This document shows, in pieces, positions 14,454 to 23,906 of a stretch of 64,000 bases of DNA. The stretch covers positions 1 to 64,000 of the forward strand of contig NZ_JAQQFV010000013.1 of the NCBI RefSeq assembly GCF_029675105.1. Direction: 5' to 3'. Numbering within the stretch: the first letter of the stretch is position 1; every line of letters begins with the position of its first letter. The notes under the pieces are model-generated. The model saw only the letters and a program-made list of their open reading frames with translations, ran no database searches and had not been told where the DNA came from. A program made the position numbers and the translations under genes. Source of the DNA: Nocardia anocheti (GTDB lineage Bacteria; Actinomycetota; Actinomycetes; Mycobacteriales; Mycobacteriaceae).

Positions 14454-17411
14454 TCAGTTCCTCTCGAACAGTGCCGCCGCCGCGGCCGCGGTGAGCACCC
14501 CGTAGGTATCGCTCGAGCGGTCGTAGATCCACGTGTCCGGTCCCGGCTGCGGCAGCCCGGCGGCCTGCACGGCGGCCGCCGAGGGCCGGAAGCTGGGGCT
14601 GCGCGGGATGTCGTCGACGACGTAGACCAGGTCTGGGCGCTGGTCGGGCTCGAGAGCCCGCATGGCCTCGGTGACGTCACCGGGTTCGATCTTGTGACCG
14701 GTCCGCACGCTCAGCGCGGCCGCGGCGAGGGTGCCCGTCGCGGTGGGCAGGGCGAAGGCCACCTCCATGTCGACGGCGGTGATGTCGTTGAGCACGTCGA
14801 CGATCGGCTGGGTGAACACCGGGCCCCGCGCGGTGCGGATGACGGTGTCGCGGCGGTCCAGCAGCCAGTAGTCGCCGTCGCTGTCGCGGCGGAACAGGTT
14901 CTCCGTGGGCCACCAGGCGTCGCCCGCCTTGAACACTCCGCGCAGCCCGCCGTCGGAGATGTCGCCGCCGTCGACGGCCTTGCCCAGCAACAGGCCCGGC
15001 TCGTTGTCGGCGCAGCGACGCGCGAACCCGTTGTCGCCCACCAGGATCTGCTCGCTGATCGGGTCGTAGGCCACCAGCTCGACGCGCGCGGTGCCCGGCA
15101 CCGGCCTGCCCTTGGAACCGATCTTGGCACCGTCGACATTGGCCAGCACCACATCGCCGTCGATGGAGGCGTAGAACTCGAGCACCCGCGCCGGGTCGAA
15201 CTGTTCGACGGTGCGCCGCCACAGCCCGGCGGGCATGCCGGAACCGATGAACAGCCGGATCGGATGGTTGTGTCCGGCCGGGAACACCTGCGCGTCGAGC
15301 AGATCGCGCAGCATGGTCCAGGTGTAGGTGACCACGGTGACGCCGTAGCGATGCACCTCGGCGGCGAAGCGGCCCGGGTCCATGTCCATCGGGCGGGCCA
15401 GCGCGATCCGGCTGCCACCGGCGATCGCGCCGCCGAGGCTCACCAGCAGTCCCGAGGAGTGGTGCAGCGGGGCCAGGCAGTAGACGGTGTCGCGGCGGTC
15501 CAGGTCGGCCGCGCTCGCGGTGCCGAAGGCCGACAGGGCCCAGCGGTGGTTGGTGATGTACTTGGCCTCGAGCCGGTCACCCGAGCCGAGCACCAGGACG
15601 AAGGCGAGCTCGCGGGCCAGGCCCGGATTCGGGCGGTACCAGGCGGGCACGCGCACCTTCGCCGGGTCGATCTGTTCGAGATCGATCACCCGCTCGCCGG
15701 TCGGCACCGGCAGCTGCCGGGCCGCGCCACCGCCGAGCACCAGCACCCTGGCGCCGGTCGCCGCGGCCGCGCGCAGGTTCTCCGGATCGGTGATCAGGGT
15801 CTGCACGCCGGTGAGCTCGATGGCGCGGTCCAGCTCCGCGCCGGGCGCGAGCAGCACCGCCACCGCGCCCAGGCGCGAGAGCGCGGCGACCGAGGCCAGC
15901 GCGCTGGGCCGGGTCTCCATCATGATGCCGACGCGGGTCGCGGGACGGATGCCCACCGAGATCAGGCCGCGCACGATGTTGTCGACGCGTTCCTCGACCG
16001 CCGCGTTGGTGTGCACCCGGTCGTCGAAGAGCACCAGGTCCTTGTGCGGGGCGCGGCGCGCGTGCTCGGTGAGCAGCTTGCCCAGCGAGATGCGGGTGTG
16101 CGGCTGGATCATGCCGAGGCGGGTGAGCCGGGGCAGCGCGCGGGCGGCCTCCCCCGCGATCTCGAACGACCCGCGCAGCGTGCTGCTGGCGATGCCCTCG
16201 AGCGCCTTGCCCACGCCCGCGCCCGCCTCGGCGAGCGAGGCCGCGGTGTGCACCACCCGGGTCGCCGCGGTGCGCGGGGCGTTGCTGGGCACGTGCTCGC
16301 GCATGGGAACGATCTCTTCGGGCAGCGCGGCGCCGCCGTCCATCCAGCCGATCCAGTCGCGTACCAGCGGCCAGGTGTGATTGGTCGCCATGGAACCGGC
16401 GACCAGGCCGAAGTGCCCGGCCACCAGGCTCGCCTCGTAGACCTCGGCGTTCGGCGCGGCGCGCACGATGCCGCGCACGGCCGCGGGCTGACCGATGTCG
16501 TCGACCTCGCCGACGAAGGCCAGGATGGGGCACTTCAGCTCGGCCAGCGACACCGGGTGATCGCGGATCACGAACCCGCCCAGCATCATCCGATTGTGCG
16601 CGACGAACTGCTTGAGCAGATCGGCCACCGCCGGACCCGAGTACCCCACCCAGCCGTCGCTGTTGAGGAAGCGGCGCTGACGTTCCTTGGGCAGCAACGC
16701 CTCCCGGTCGTGCAGCTGCAACAGGAAGTCGATGCGCGACTTGGCGGTCTTGACCGGGTCGAGCATCTGGAAGCCCACCCGCACCATCGATTCGGTGATC
16801 GGGAGCCGGTGCATCACGTGGTCGGCCAGGAAATCGGCGACCTCGGAGACCAGTCCGTAGGGCAGCCCGAAGGGCATGCCCGCGACGATGTCGACCGGGC
16901 TGCCGAAGGTGACGATGGAGGCCACGCCCTTGCCGTAGCGGTAGGCCGTGGTCTGGTAGGCGAACATGCCACCCTGCGAGTACCCCATCAGGTGCACCTG
17001 CGCGCCGGTCGCCTCGCACACGGTGTCGATCGCCGAGTTCACGGCGAGCACGTGATCGGCCAGGTCACGCTCCCAGCCACCCTCTTCGGTCGCGGGCGAC
17101 CCGAAATCGATGACCCAGCAGTCGATTCCGCTCGCGTGCAGGATCCCTACCGCACCGCCCGCCGCGTTCACATCCCAGATGTCGGCGTTGACCATCAACG
17201 GAGGCACCAGCAGTGCCACCGGACGACCCGCCGTGGTCTCGTCCGGGAAGTAGTGCCGCAGCCGGTACATCCGCCTGCGCTCGACCACCTCGAACGGCGA
17301 GGACTCCACATCGTGCGCCAACCCGCCGAAGCGGATGACCTCCAGCCCGTTCTGCGCGGTAGCCAGCAACCGCTGCACCGAACCGACCACACCCTTTGGA
17401 CTGATATCCAC
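14454..17411 (-). CDS. Fused alpha/beta hydrolase (PHA-synthase/lipase-like) and acyl-CoA synthetase
   Basis: 985-residue two-domain protein. The N-terminal hydrolase (about 30-370) has LVPPLMVNADIWDVN, the nucleophile elbow MGYSQGG (Ser about 145) and a late LVAGHFGLVAGS His region, as in PhaC-like hydrolases. A linker precedes an AMP-binding acyl-CoA synthetase domain (about 430-980) with APGAELDRAI, HHSSGLLVSLGGA and LDRRDTVIRTARG. The usual P-loop is degenerate (VLGSGDRLEAKY). The architecture and size match Rv1683 of M. tuberculosis, described as a lipase/long-chain acyl-CoA synthase linked to triacylglycerol turnover. The hydrolase would release fatty acid and the second domain activate it. 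I chose the GTG at 17411, 5 nt after AGGTGG; open frame continues to 17516. Confidence 0.88.
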   Translation of the reverse strand: MDISPKGVVGSVQRLLATAQNGLEVIRFGGLAHDVESSPFEVVERRRMYRLRHYFPDETTAGRPVALLVPPLMVNADIWDVNAAGGAVGILHASGIDCWVIDFGSPATEEGGWERDLADHVLAVNSAIDTVCEATGAQVHLMGYSQGGMFAYQTTAYRYGKGVASIVTFGSPVDIVAGMPFGLPYGLVSEVADFLADHVMHRLPITESMVRVGFQMLDPVKTAKSRIDFLLQLHDREALLPKERQRRFLNSDGWVGYSGPAVADLLKQFVAHNRMMLGGFVIRDHPVSLAELKCPILAFVGEVDDIGQPAAVRGIVRAAPNAEVYEASLVAGHFGLVAGSMATNHTWPLVRDWIGWMDGGAALPEEIVPMREHVPSNAPRTAATRVVHTAASLAEAGAGVGKALEGIASSTLRGSFEIAGEAARALPRLTRLGMIQPHTRISLGKLLTEHARRAPHKDLVLFDDRVHTNAAVEERVDNIVRGLISVGIRPATRVGIMMETRPSALASVAALSRLGAVAVLLAPGAELDRAIELTGVQTLITDPENLRAAAATGARVLVLGGGAARQLPVPTGERVIDLEQIDPAKVRVPAWYRPNPGLARELAFVLVLGSGDRLEAKYITNHRWALSAFGTASAADLDRRDTVYCLAPLHHSSGLLVSLGGAIAGGSRIALARPMDMDPGRFAAEVHRYGVTVVTYTWTMLRDLLDAQVFPAGHNHPIRLFIGSGMPAGLWRRTVEQFDPARVLEFYASIDGDVVLANVDGAKIGSKGRPVPGTARVELVAYDPISEQILVGDNGFARRCADNEPGLLLGKAVDGGDISDGGLRGVFKAGDAWWPTENLFRRDSDGDYWLLDRRDTVIRTARGPVFTQPIVDVLNDITAVDMEVAFALPTATGTLAAAALSVRTGHKIEPGDVTEAMRALEPDQRPDLVYVVDDIPRSPSFRPSAAAVQAAGLPQPGPDTWIYDRSSDTYGVLTAAAAAALFERN

Positions 17412-17752
17412 TGTTCCCACCTGGCCTACCCTGCTGAAAGTGACACACCTCACACACCCCGATGTGCTCATATGAGCTAACCACACCGGACCTCCATTAT
17501 GTGTCGGCTGTGACACGCCGCATGTTCCGGCGATTCACATCACAACGCCAGCTCAGCGCCCGCTTCCTCGCGTCTTTCCCCCTCCCCGCCGACGCGACGG
17601 ACCCCCTGAGCGCACCACTGATAGATGCGCATATCTATATCTTCCGATGTCTTCCGGTTCCTTGGCCAAATCACAGGATCGCCACAGTCGCCGACCAGGC
17701 CAGGCACCCATCCTGGACAGGGACAGGTTCCGCAGAGGTGAGTGAGGTAGCG
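17412..17752. other. Long divergent promoter region
   Basis: About 340 bp with lower GC than its surroundings and no convincing gene, although the plus strand happens to stay open. It contains a perfect palindrome GCTCATATGAGC (17466-17477), GTGTC/GACAC arms around 17500 and ATAGAT/ATCTAT (17621-17626 and 17633-17638). It must hold the promoters of the fused synthetase (leftward) and the small protein gene (rightward). Confidence 0.5.
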
Positions 17753-18106
17753 ATGGTCGAGGTCGAGGTTCACGACGACACGGTGACGGTCCATGTACTC
17801 GGCGGGCACCGCCTCCTCGCCCTGCGCCAGCAGGTCGTGATCGACCGCGCCGCGATCACCGAGATCACCACCGCCGAGGTGGATCTGCGCCCGCCGTGGG
17901 TGCGCGCCCCCGGCACCTTCATCCCCGGTGTGATCGCCGCCGGTGTCTATCGCGGCAAGGGCCGGAAAGAGTTCTGGGACACCACTTTCGGTGGTAGCGC
18001 GGTCCGCATCGATCTGGACGGGCCCGACTTCACCCGGCTCGTGGTCGACGTCGACGATCTCGACGCCGTCCTGGACGCGCTGACCGCCGAATCCATCAGC
18101 GCCTGA
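17753..18106 (+). CDS. Conserved hypothetical protein, PH-like fold suspected
   Basis: 117 residues, soluble and acidic. The pattern (VEVHDDTVTVHVLGGHRLLALRQQVVIDRAAITEI, then GKGRKEFWDTTFGGSAVRIDLDGPDFTRLVVDVDD) suggests a beta-rich domain like small bacterial PH-domain proteins. The start is chosen from GAGGTGAGTGAGGTAGCG just before the ATG. No function can be assigned. It is followed 60 bp later by an esterase gene in the same direction. Confidence 0.72.
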   Translation: MVEVEVHDDTVTVHVLGGHRLLALRQQVVIDRAAITEITTAEVDLRPPWVRAPGTFIPGVIAAGVYRGKGRKEFWDTTFGGSAVRIDLDGPDFTRLVVDVDDLDAVLDALTAESISA

Positions 18107-18166
18107 CCACCGGTGCGGGGCCGACCGAACCGACCGGTCCCCCACCGGTGGTGGCATGCTCGGCTC

Positions 18167-19339
18167 ATGGGAGTTTCGACAACGCAGTCGGTGGATCGAC
18201 GTTTCGTCCGCTTGGTGGCCATCTTCGATCGCTTGTTCCGCACACCCGCGCACGGCGGCGGCGCCCTGTGCGTCTACCTGCACGGTGAGCCCGTGGTCGA
18301 TGTCTGGGCCGGATACGCGAGCCCGGGCGTGCCGTGGACGGCCGACTCGGTCGCGCTGGGTTTCTCCACCGGAAAAGGTGTGGCCTCCACGGTGATCCAC
18401 CAGCTCGCCGAGCGCGGGCAGATCGACTACGACACCGCGGTGGCCGAGTACTGGCCGGAATTCGCCGCGGCCGGGAAGTCCCACATCACCGTGCGCGACG
18501 TGCTCACCCATCGGGCGGGCCTGCACCGGCTGCGCGGACTGCTGCCCGGCCCGGTGGAATCCTTCTTCGACGACGCTGCCGTCACCGCCGCGCTCGCCGC
18601 CGCCACCCCCGACCCCCGGCATCGCGTGACCAGCGGCTACCACGGCATCAGCTACGGCCATCTGGCCGCCGAACTGGTGCACCGGGTGACCGGGCGCGAG
18701 TTCACCGAGGTGGTGCACACCGAGCTCGCCGAACCGCTGGGCGCCGAGGAACTCTGGTTCCGGGTGCCCGCCGAGCAGCGGCACCGCATCGCCACCACCT
18801 TCCCGCGGCTGCGCGCGGCGGGTATGAACTGGGATCGGGGTTCGGACCTGCTCACCCGCACCCGATTCGCCGCCGCCGCGGAGACCACCCCGCGGGGTTT
18901 CGCGGAGCTCATCGTCGACCCGCGCGTGCACGATTCGGTGATGCCCGGCGTCAACGGGGTCTTCTCCGCGCGGGCGCTGGCCCGCCTCTACGCCGCGCTG
19001 GCCAACGGCGGCGAACTCGACGGCACCCGCGTGCTCGACCCGGACTCGATCCGCCGGTTCAGTACCCGGCAGGTCTTCACCCCGGATTACGTGCTGGCCT
19101 TCCGCATTCCGTGGGCGCTGGGTTTCCACGGTGTCCCGATGAAGCCGTCCAAGGCCGATCCCATCTCGGCCTTCGGCCACTTCGGGCTCGGTGGCTCCGG
19201 CGCGTTCGCCGATCCGGAGACCGGGCTGTCGCTGGCCTTCGTCACCAACCGGCTCGGCGGCAAGCTGACCCCGCTCGGCGACGCGCGGCTCACCCGCCTG
19301 GGCACCGTGGCCCACAACATCGCCAAGGCTGCCCGCTGA
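18167..19339 (+). CDS. Beta-lactamase-fold serine hydrolase/esterase
   Basis: 390-residue cytoplasmic member of the class C beta-lactamase/esterase (EstB/LipE-like) family; no signal peptide is visible. The SxxK nucleophile is S67-T-G-K70 in GFSTGKGVAST, the Tyr motif is probably in SGYHGISYGHLA, and the third box is HFGLGGSGAFADP. Proteins of this kind in mycolata are mostly carboxylesterases rather than antibiotic-degrading enzymes. An upstream ATG at 18113 adds Arg/Pro-rich residues and is not favoured. Confidence 0.83.
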   Translation: MGVSTTQSVDRRFVRLVAIFDRLFRTPAHGGGALCVYLHGEPVVDVWAGYASPGVPWTADSVALGFSTGKGVASTVIHQLAERGQIDYDTAVAEYWPEFAAAGKSHITVRDVLTHRAGLHRLRGLLPGPVESFFDDAAVTAALAAATPDPRHRVTSGYHGISYGHLAAELVHRVTGREFTEVVHTELAEPLGAEELWFRVPAEQRHRIATTFPRLRAAGMNWDRGSDLLTRTRFAAAAETTPRGFAELIVDPRVHDSVMPGVNGVFSARALARLYAALANGGELDGTRVLDPDSIRRFSTRQVFTPDYVLAFRIPWALGFHGVPMKPSKADPISAFGHFGLGGSGAFADPETGLSLAFVTNRLGGKLTPLGDARLTRLGTVAHNIAKAAR

Positions 19340-19457
19340 GTCGCTGACACTCGACGGCGCGGCGTGCCGGTTCGCCTGGGCGAGCGGCCCGCGCCCAGCG
19401 CCGACACGAGCTCGCGCCGACCCGTTCGACCGCGCCCGTCCTGGCACGATGTGGCCC

Positions 19458-20672
19458 ATGGAGACCGTCGGGCTCGAGCGGATCGAAGCTGCCGCGGCGC
19501 TGCTGGCGCCGGTCATCCGGCGGACACCCACGGTGGCGTCGCGCGTGCTGTCGGATCGGGTGGGCGCGCCGGTGCTGCTCAAGTGCGAGAACCTGCAGCG
19601 CACGGGATCGTTCAAACCGCGCGGCGCCTACAACCGGATCGCGCACCTGCCCGCCGAGGAACGCACGCGCGGGGTGGTGGCCGCCTCGGCGGGCAATCAC
19701 GCGCAGGGGGTGGCGTGGGCGGCGGCCGAGCTGGGGATCACCTCGACGGTGTTCATGCCGGTCGGAGCCTCGTTGCCGAAACTCGTGGCGACGCGCGCGT
19801 ACGGCGCCGAGGTGCACCAGATCGGTGACACCATCGACGAATCCCTGCTCGCCGCCCAGGAATTCGCCGAGCGCGCCGGGGCGACGCTGATCCACCCGTT
19901 CGACCATCCCGACATCGTCGCCGGGCAGGCCACCGTCGCGCTCGAGATCCTCGAGCAGGTCCCGGAGGTGGGCACGGTCGTCGTGCCGACGGGCGGCGGT
20001 GGTCTGCTGGCCGGGGTGGCGGTGGCCCTGCGCGCGCTGGCGCCGCGGGTGCGGGTCGTCGGGGTGCAGGCGGCCGAGGCGGCGGCGTGGCCGGACTCGC
20101 TGGCCGCGGGCACCCCGGTGCGGGCGGCGCGGATGGCGACGATGGCCGACGGGATCGCGGTCGGCCTGCCGGGCGCGGTGCCGTTCGCGCATGTGGCCGA
20201 GTTGGTCACCGAGATCGTCACCGTCGACGAGGACGCGCTGTCCAAGGCGCTGCTGCTGTGTCTGGAACGCGCCAAGCTCATCGTCGAGCCCGCGGGCGCG
20301 GCGGGAGTCGCCGCGCTGCTCTCCCCTGCCCTGCGCGACCTGCCCGGTCCGGTGGTGGCGATCCTGTCCGGCGGCAATATCGATCCGCTGCTGCTCACCC
20401 GCGTGATCGGGCACGGACTCAGCGCCGCGGGCCGCTATCTGGCGATGCGGGTCACCATCGCCGACCGGCCCGGGGCGCTGTCGGCGCTGCTCGGGGTCGT
20501 CGGGCGCGCGGGGGCGAGCGTGGTCGACATCGTCCACTCCCGCACCGGCATGTGGCTGGCCGTCGACGAGGTCGAGGTCTCGCTCACGGCCGAGACCCGC
20601 GGTCCCGCCCATCGCGACGATGTCCTGGACGCCCTGCGTGACGCCGGATTCCGGGTGCGGGCGGAGCTGTAG
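19458..20672 (+). CDS. ilvA: Threonine ammonia-lyase (threonine dehydratase)
   Basis: PLP enzyme that converts L-threonine to 2-oxobutanoate and ammonia, the first step toward isoleucine or a threonine degradation step. It has 404 residues. The PLP lysine is K53 in GSFKPRGAYN, the phosphate-binding loop is PTGGGGLLAG (about 178), and a single C-terminal ACT-type regulatory domain (about 325-400; VTIADRPGALSALLGVVG) makes it the medium, one-ACT form. A nearby ATG at 19449 is equally open. It could be a catabolic enzyme rather than the isoleucine-pathway enzyme. Confidence 0.9.
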   Translation: METVGLERIEAAAALLAPVIRRTPTVASRVLSDRVGAPVLLKCENLQRTGSFKPRGAYNRIAHLPAEERTRGVVAASAGNHAQGVAWAAAELGITSTVFMPVGASLPKLVATRAYGAEVHQIGDTIDESLLAAQEFAERAGATLIHPFDHPDIVAGQATVALEILEQVPEVGTVVVPTGGGGLLAGVAVALRALAPRVRVVGVQAAEAAAWPDSLAAGTPVRAARMATMADGIAVGLPGAVPFAHVAELVTEIVTVDEDALSKALLLCLERAKLIVEPAGAAGVAALLSPALRDLPGPVVAILSGGNIDPLLLTRVIGHGLSAAGRYLAMRVTIADRPGALSALLGVVGRAGASVVDIVHSRTGMWLAVDEVEVSLTAETRGPAHRDDVLDALRDAGFRVRAEL

Positions 20673-20676
20673 CGGG

Positions 20677-21000
20677 CTAGTGCGCGCCGCCGAGTTCGAG
20701 GGCGAGCACGCCGAGGATCACCAGGCCGATGCCGCCGACCTGCACCAGCGTGAGCCGCTCCCCCAGGAACAGCACGCCGATCCCGGCGATCGCGGCCACC
20801 CCGACCGCCGACCAGATCCCGTAGGCGACGCCGATCGCCATGCCCCGCTTCAACGCCTGGGACAGAAAGAAGAACGCCGTGGCGTAGCCGATCACCACCA
20901 CGATCGAGGGCACCAGTTTGGTGAATCCCTCGGAGAGTTTCAGCGAGACGGTCGCGGTCACCTCGGTGGCGATGGCCAGCGCCAGGAAGAGCAGGGTCAT
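20677..21000 (-). CDS. SMR-family multidrug efflux protein (Mmr/EmrE-like)
   Basis: 107 residues with four transmembrane helices. The essential membrane Glu is in the first helix (AIATEVTATVSLKLSEGF), and the C-terminus LALELGGAH matches mycobacterial Mmr, which is also 107 residues. SMR proteins work as dimers and exchange protons for quaternary ammonium compounds, dyes or guanidinium. It lies 8 bp downstream of argH in the same direction, so it may be cotranscribed with argGH. It ends convergently 4 bp from ilvA. Confidence 0.9.
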   Translation of the reverse strand: MTLLFLALAIATEVTATVSLKLSEGFTKLVPSIVVVIGYATAFFFLSQALKRGMAIGVAYGIWSAVGVAAIAGIGVLFLGERLTLVQVGGIGLVILGVLALELGGAH

Positions 21001-21008
21001 GGCACGTG

Positions 21009-22427
21009 TCAGCGCAGCCACGCGCGGGCGTCGGCGGCCGACGCGGCGACCTCGGCCAGCTGTTCGGCCACCCGCACGCCCGCGGTGCCGCCCCGGGCAT
21101 TGCGGGAGGCGATCGACCCCTCGACGGTGAGGACCTCGCGCACGCCCCCGGTCAGCGCCGGGTCGACGGCGGCGAATTCCTTGTCGGTGAGTTCGTCGAG
21201 ACCGACCCCGCGGGCCTCGGCGGCGCGCACGCAGGCACCGGCGGCCTCGTGGGCGACGCGGAACGGAACCCCTTGGCGCACCATCCATTCGGCGATGTCG
21301 GTGGCGAGGGTGAATCCGGCGGGGGCGAGTTCGGCCATCCGGTCGGTGTGGAAGGTGAGGGTGCCGACCAGGCCCGCGATGGCGGGCAGCAGCAGTTCCA
21401 GCTGGGCGACCGAGTCGAACAGGGGTTCCTTGTCCTCCTGCAGGTCCCGGTTGTAGGCCAGCGGCTGGGCCTTCAACGTGGCCAGCAGACCGGTCAGGTT
21501 GCCGATGAGGCGACCGGCCTTGCCACGGGTGAGTTCGGAGACGTCGGGGTTCTTCTTCTGCGGCATGATCGACGAACCGGTCGACCAGGCGTCGGCGAGG
21601 GTGACGTACCCGAATTCCGGTGTGCTCCAGAGGATGATCTCCTCGGCCATCCGGCTCAGGTCGACCCCGATCATGGCCAGCACGAAGGCGGCCTCGGCGG
21701 CGAAGTCGCGCGAGGAGGTGGCGTCGATGGAGTTGGCCGCCGAGGCGGTGAAGTCGAGTTCGGTGGCGATCTGCTCGGGGTCCAGGCCCAGCGAGGAACC
21801 GGCCAGCGCGCCCGAACCGTAGGGCGAGATGGCGGCGCGCTTGTCGAAGTCGCGCAGGCGTTCCAGGTCACGCAGCAGCGGGTGCGCGTGGGCCAGCAGG
21901 TGATGGGCGAGCAGTACCGGCTGGGCGGCCTGCAGGTGGGTCTTGCCCGGCATCACGGCGTCGGGGTGCGCGGCGGCCTGGGCCACGAGCGCGTCGACGA
22001 CATCGAGCACACCGGCCGCGACCCGGCGCACGCCGTCGCGCAGCCACATCCGGAACAGCGTGGCGACCTGGTCGTTGCGCGAACGCCCCGCCCGCAGCCG
22101 ACCGCCGAGTTCGGTGCCGACGCGTTCGATCAGGCCGCGCTCGAGCGCGCCGTGCACGTCCTCGTCGGACTCGGCGGGTCCGAAGGCGCCCGAGGCCACG
22201 TCGGCGGCGAGGGCGTCGAGCCCGGCGAGCATGCCGGACAGGTCCGATTCCGAGAGCAGCCCGGCCTTGTGCAGCACGCGGGCGTGCGCCTTGGAGGCGC
22301 GGATGTCGTAGGGCGCGAGGGCCCAGTCGAAGTGGGTCGACTTGCTCAGCGCGGCCATCGCCTCGGCCGGGCCGGACGCGAATCGCCCACCCCAGAGGGC
22401 ACCTTCGTTGGTTCCACTGTGGGTCAT
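21009..22427 (-). CDS. argH: Argininosuccinate lyase
   Basis: Last step of arginine biosynthesis: argininosuccinate to arginine and fumarate. It has 472 residues of the fumarase/aspartase superfamily, with the signature GSSIMPQKKNPD (about 280), TSRDFAAE (catalytic Ser/His region) and SRNDQVATL near residue 115. The ATG at 22427 follows GGAGGAGAACCCG. It is 100 bp behind argG in the same direction with a strong hairpin between them. Confidence 0.96.
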   Translation of the reverse strand: MTHSGTNEGALWGGRFASGPAEAMAALSKSTHFDWALAPYDIRASKAHARVLHKAGLLSESDLSGMLAGLDALAADVASGAFGPAESDEDVHGALERGLIERVGTELGGRLRAGRSRNDQVATLFRMWLRDGVRRVAAGVLDVVDALVAQAAAHPDAVMPGKTHLQAAQPVLLAHHLLAHAHPLLRDLERLRDFDKRAAISPYGSGALAGSSLGLDPEQIATELDFTASAANSIDATSSRDFAAEAAFVLAMIGVDLSRMAEEIILWSTPEFGYVTLADAWSTGSSIMPQKKNPDVSELTRGKAGRLIGNLTGLLATLKAQPLAYNRDLQEDKEPLFDSVAQLELLLPAIAGLVGTLTFHTDRMAELAPAGFTLATDIAEWMVRQGVPFRVAHEAAGACVRAAEARGVGLDELTDKEFAAVDPALTGGVREVLTVEGSIASRNARGGTAGVRVAEQLAEVAASAADARAWLR

Positions 22428-22471
22428 CGGGTTCTCCTCCGGTCGGCAGGGGCGGGCATGGCTGGGCACGG

Positions 22472-22504
22472 CACCGGCCGGTCCGTGGACGGGACCGGCC
22501 GGTG
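22472..22504 (-). terminator. Hairpin between argG and argH
   Basis: Perfect 13-bp stem (CACCGGCCGGTCC and complement) with a 7-nt loop, 23 bp past the argG stop codon. It may terminate part of the transcription into argH or stabilise the argG message; no U-tract follows. Confidence 0.6.
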
Positions 22505-22527
22505 TCGAGACTACGACGTGGTTACTA

Positions 22528-23730
22528 CTACTTCTGGTTCAGGTCGCGACGCGCGGCGACCTTCGAGGACAGGCCGTGGATCTGCACGAAGCCCTTCGCG
22601 AGGGACTGGTCGAAGGTGTCGCCCTCGTCGTAGGTGGCCAGGTTGAAGTCGTAGAGCGACTGCTCGGAACGGCGACCGTTGACCACGGCGGAACCACCGT
22701 GCAGCACCATCCGGATGTCACCGGTGACGTGCTGCTGGGTGTCCTGGACGAAGGCGTCCAGGGCGCGCTTGAGCGGGGAGAACCACAGGCCGTCGTAGGC
22801 CAGCTCGCCCCAGCGCTGCTCGACCTGGCGCTTGTAGCGGCCCAGCTCGCGCTCGATGGTGACGTTCTCGAGGGCCTGGTGCGCGGTGATCAGCGCGATG
22901 GCGCCGGGCGCCTCGTAGATCTCGCGGCTCTTGATGCCGACGAGGCGGTCCTCGACCATGTCGAGACGGCCGACGCCCTGGCGACCGGCGCGGGTGTTCA
23001 TCTCCTCGATGGCCTGCAGCACGGTGACCTGGCGACCGTCGATGGCGACCGGCACGCCCTTGTCGAAGGTGATGATGACCTCGTCGGGCGCCTCGAAGTT
23101 CACCGTCGGGTCGGCGGTGTAGTCGTAGACGTCCTTGGTCGGCGCGTTCCACAGGTCCTCGAGGAACCCGGTCTCGACGGCGCGGCCCCACACGTTCTGG
23201 TCGATGGAGAACGGCGACTTCTTGGTGACGTTGATCGGCAGCTTGTTCTGCTCGGCGAAGGCGATGGCCTTCTCGCGGGTCCAGGCGTAGTCGCGGACCG
23301 GGGCGATCACGTTCAGGTCGGGCGCCAGGGCGCCGATGCCGACCTCGAAGCGGACCTGGTCGTTGCCCTTGCCGGTGCAGCCGTGCGAGACGGTGGTGGC
23401 GTTGTGGAACTTGGCGGCCTCGACCAGGTGCTTGACGATCAGCGGGCGGCTGATGGCCGAGACGAGCGGGTACTGACCCATGTACATGGCGTTGGCCTGG
23501 ATGGTGGGCAGGCAGTACTCGTCGGCGAACTCGTCGCGCGCGTCGACCACGATGGCCTCCACGGCGCCGCAGTCCAGGGCGCGCTGGCGCACCACGTTCA
23601 TGTCCTCGCCGCCCTGGCCGAGGTCGATGGCCACCGCCACCACCTCCGAACCTGTCTCCTTCGCGATCCAGCTGATGGCGACGGAGGTGTCCAGCCCACC
23701 GGAGTAGGCGAGTACGACGCGATCGGACAT
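22528..23730 (-). CDS. argG: Argininosuccinate synthase
   Basis: Condenses citrulline and aspartate with ATP to argininosuccinate. It has 400 residues, the usual length. The N-terminal ATP-pyrophosphatase loop is VLAYSGGLDTSVAISW (about 6-20), and VSHGCTGKGNDQVRFE and KSPFSIDQNVWGR are further family blocks. GAGGAG lies 10 nt before the ATG. In M. tuberculosis argG follows argR directly; here it is about 14 kb away and has its own ArgR-type operator. Confidence 0.97.
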   Translation of the reverse strand: MSDRVVLAYSGGLDTSVAISWIAKETGSEVVAVAIDLGQGGEDMNVVRQRALDCGAVEAIVVDARDEFADEYCLPTIQANAMYMGQYPLVSAISRPLIVKHLVEAAKFHNATTVSHGCTGKGNDQVRFEVGIGALAPDLNVIAPVRDYAWTREKAIAFAEQNKLPINVTKKSPFSIDQNVWGRAVETGFLEDLWNAPTKDVYDYTADPTVNFEAPDEVIITFDKGVPVAIDGRQVTVLQAIEEMNTRAGRQGVGRLDMVEDRLVGIKSREIYEAPGAIALITAHQALENVTIERELGRYKRQVEQRWGELAYDGLWFSPLKRALDAFVQDTQQHVTGDIRMVLHGGSAVVNGRRSEQSLYDFNLATYDEGDTFDQSLAKGFVQIHGLSSKVAARRDLNQK

Positions 23731-23826
23731 GTCTGTTGTGCTCCTCGAAGTCTGGGACGTACATCTGCACGAGCTGCCGTGAGCAGTATGAATGCTCCGG
23801 CCGCCGGTCGGCTCGCGCCGTTGCTA

Positions 23827-23860
23827 CAAATGATTATGCATGATGATGCAATCTCATTCA
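23827..23860 (-). promoter_or_regulatory. ArgR operator (two ARG boxes) upstream of argG
   Basis: On the minus strand TGAATGAGATTGCA (23860-23847), 6 bp, then TGCATAATCATTTG (23840-23827). This resembles the ARG-box consensus (TGAATnnnnATTCA) as a tandem pair. The arrangement and most bases are identical to the site upstream of argC at 43872-43905. It lies about 100 bp before the argG start. Confidence 0.78.
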
Positions 23861-23906
23861 TACCCGGGGGTAGCCGCCCCGGCGCGTACCTTGGCGACGC
23901 CTCTCG

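Noticed and set aside
17466..17477. GCTCATATGAGC palindrome as a defined operator
   Set aside because: Only 12 bp with no adjoining regulator gene; could be chance, so mentioned only within the intergenic entry.
17462..17752. N-terminal extension of the small protein at 17753
   Set aside because: The sequence has no family character, the DNA is promoter-like with lower GC, and a good ribosome site precedes 17753.
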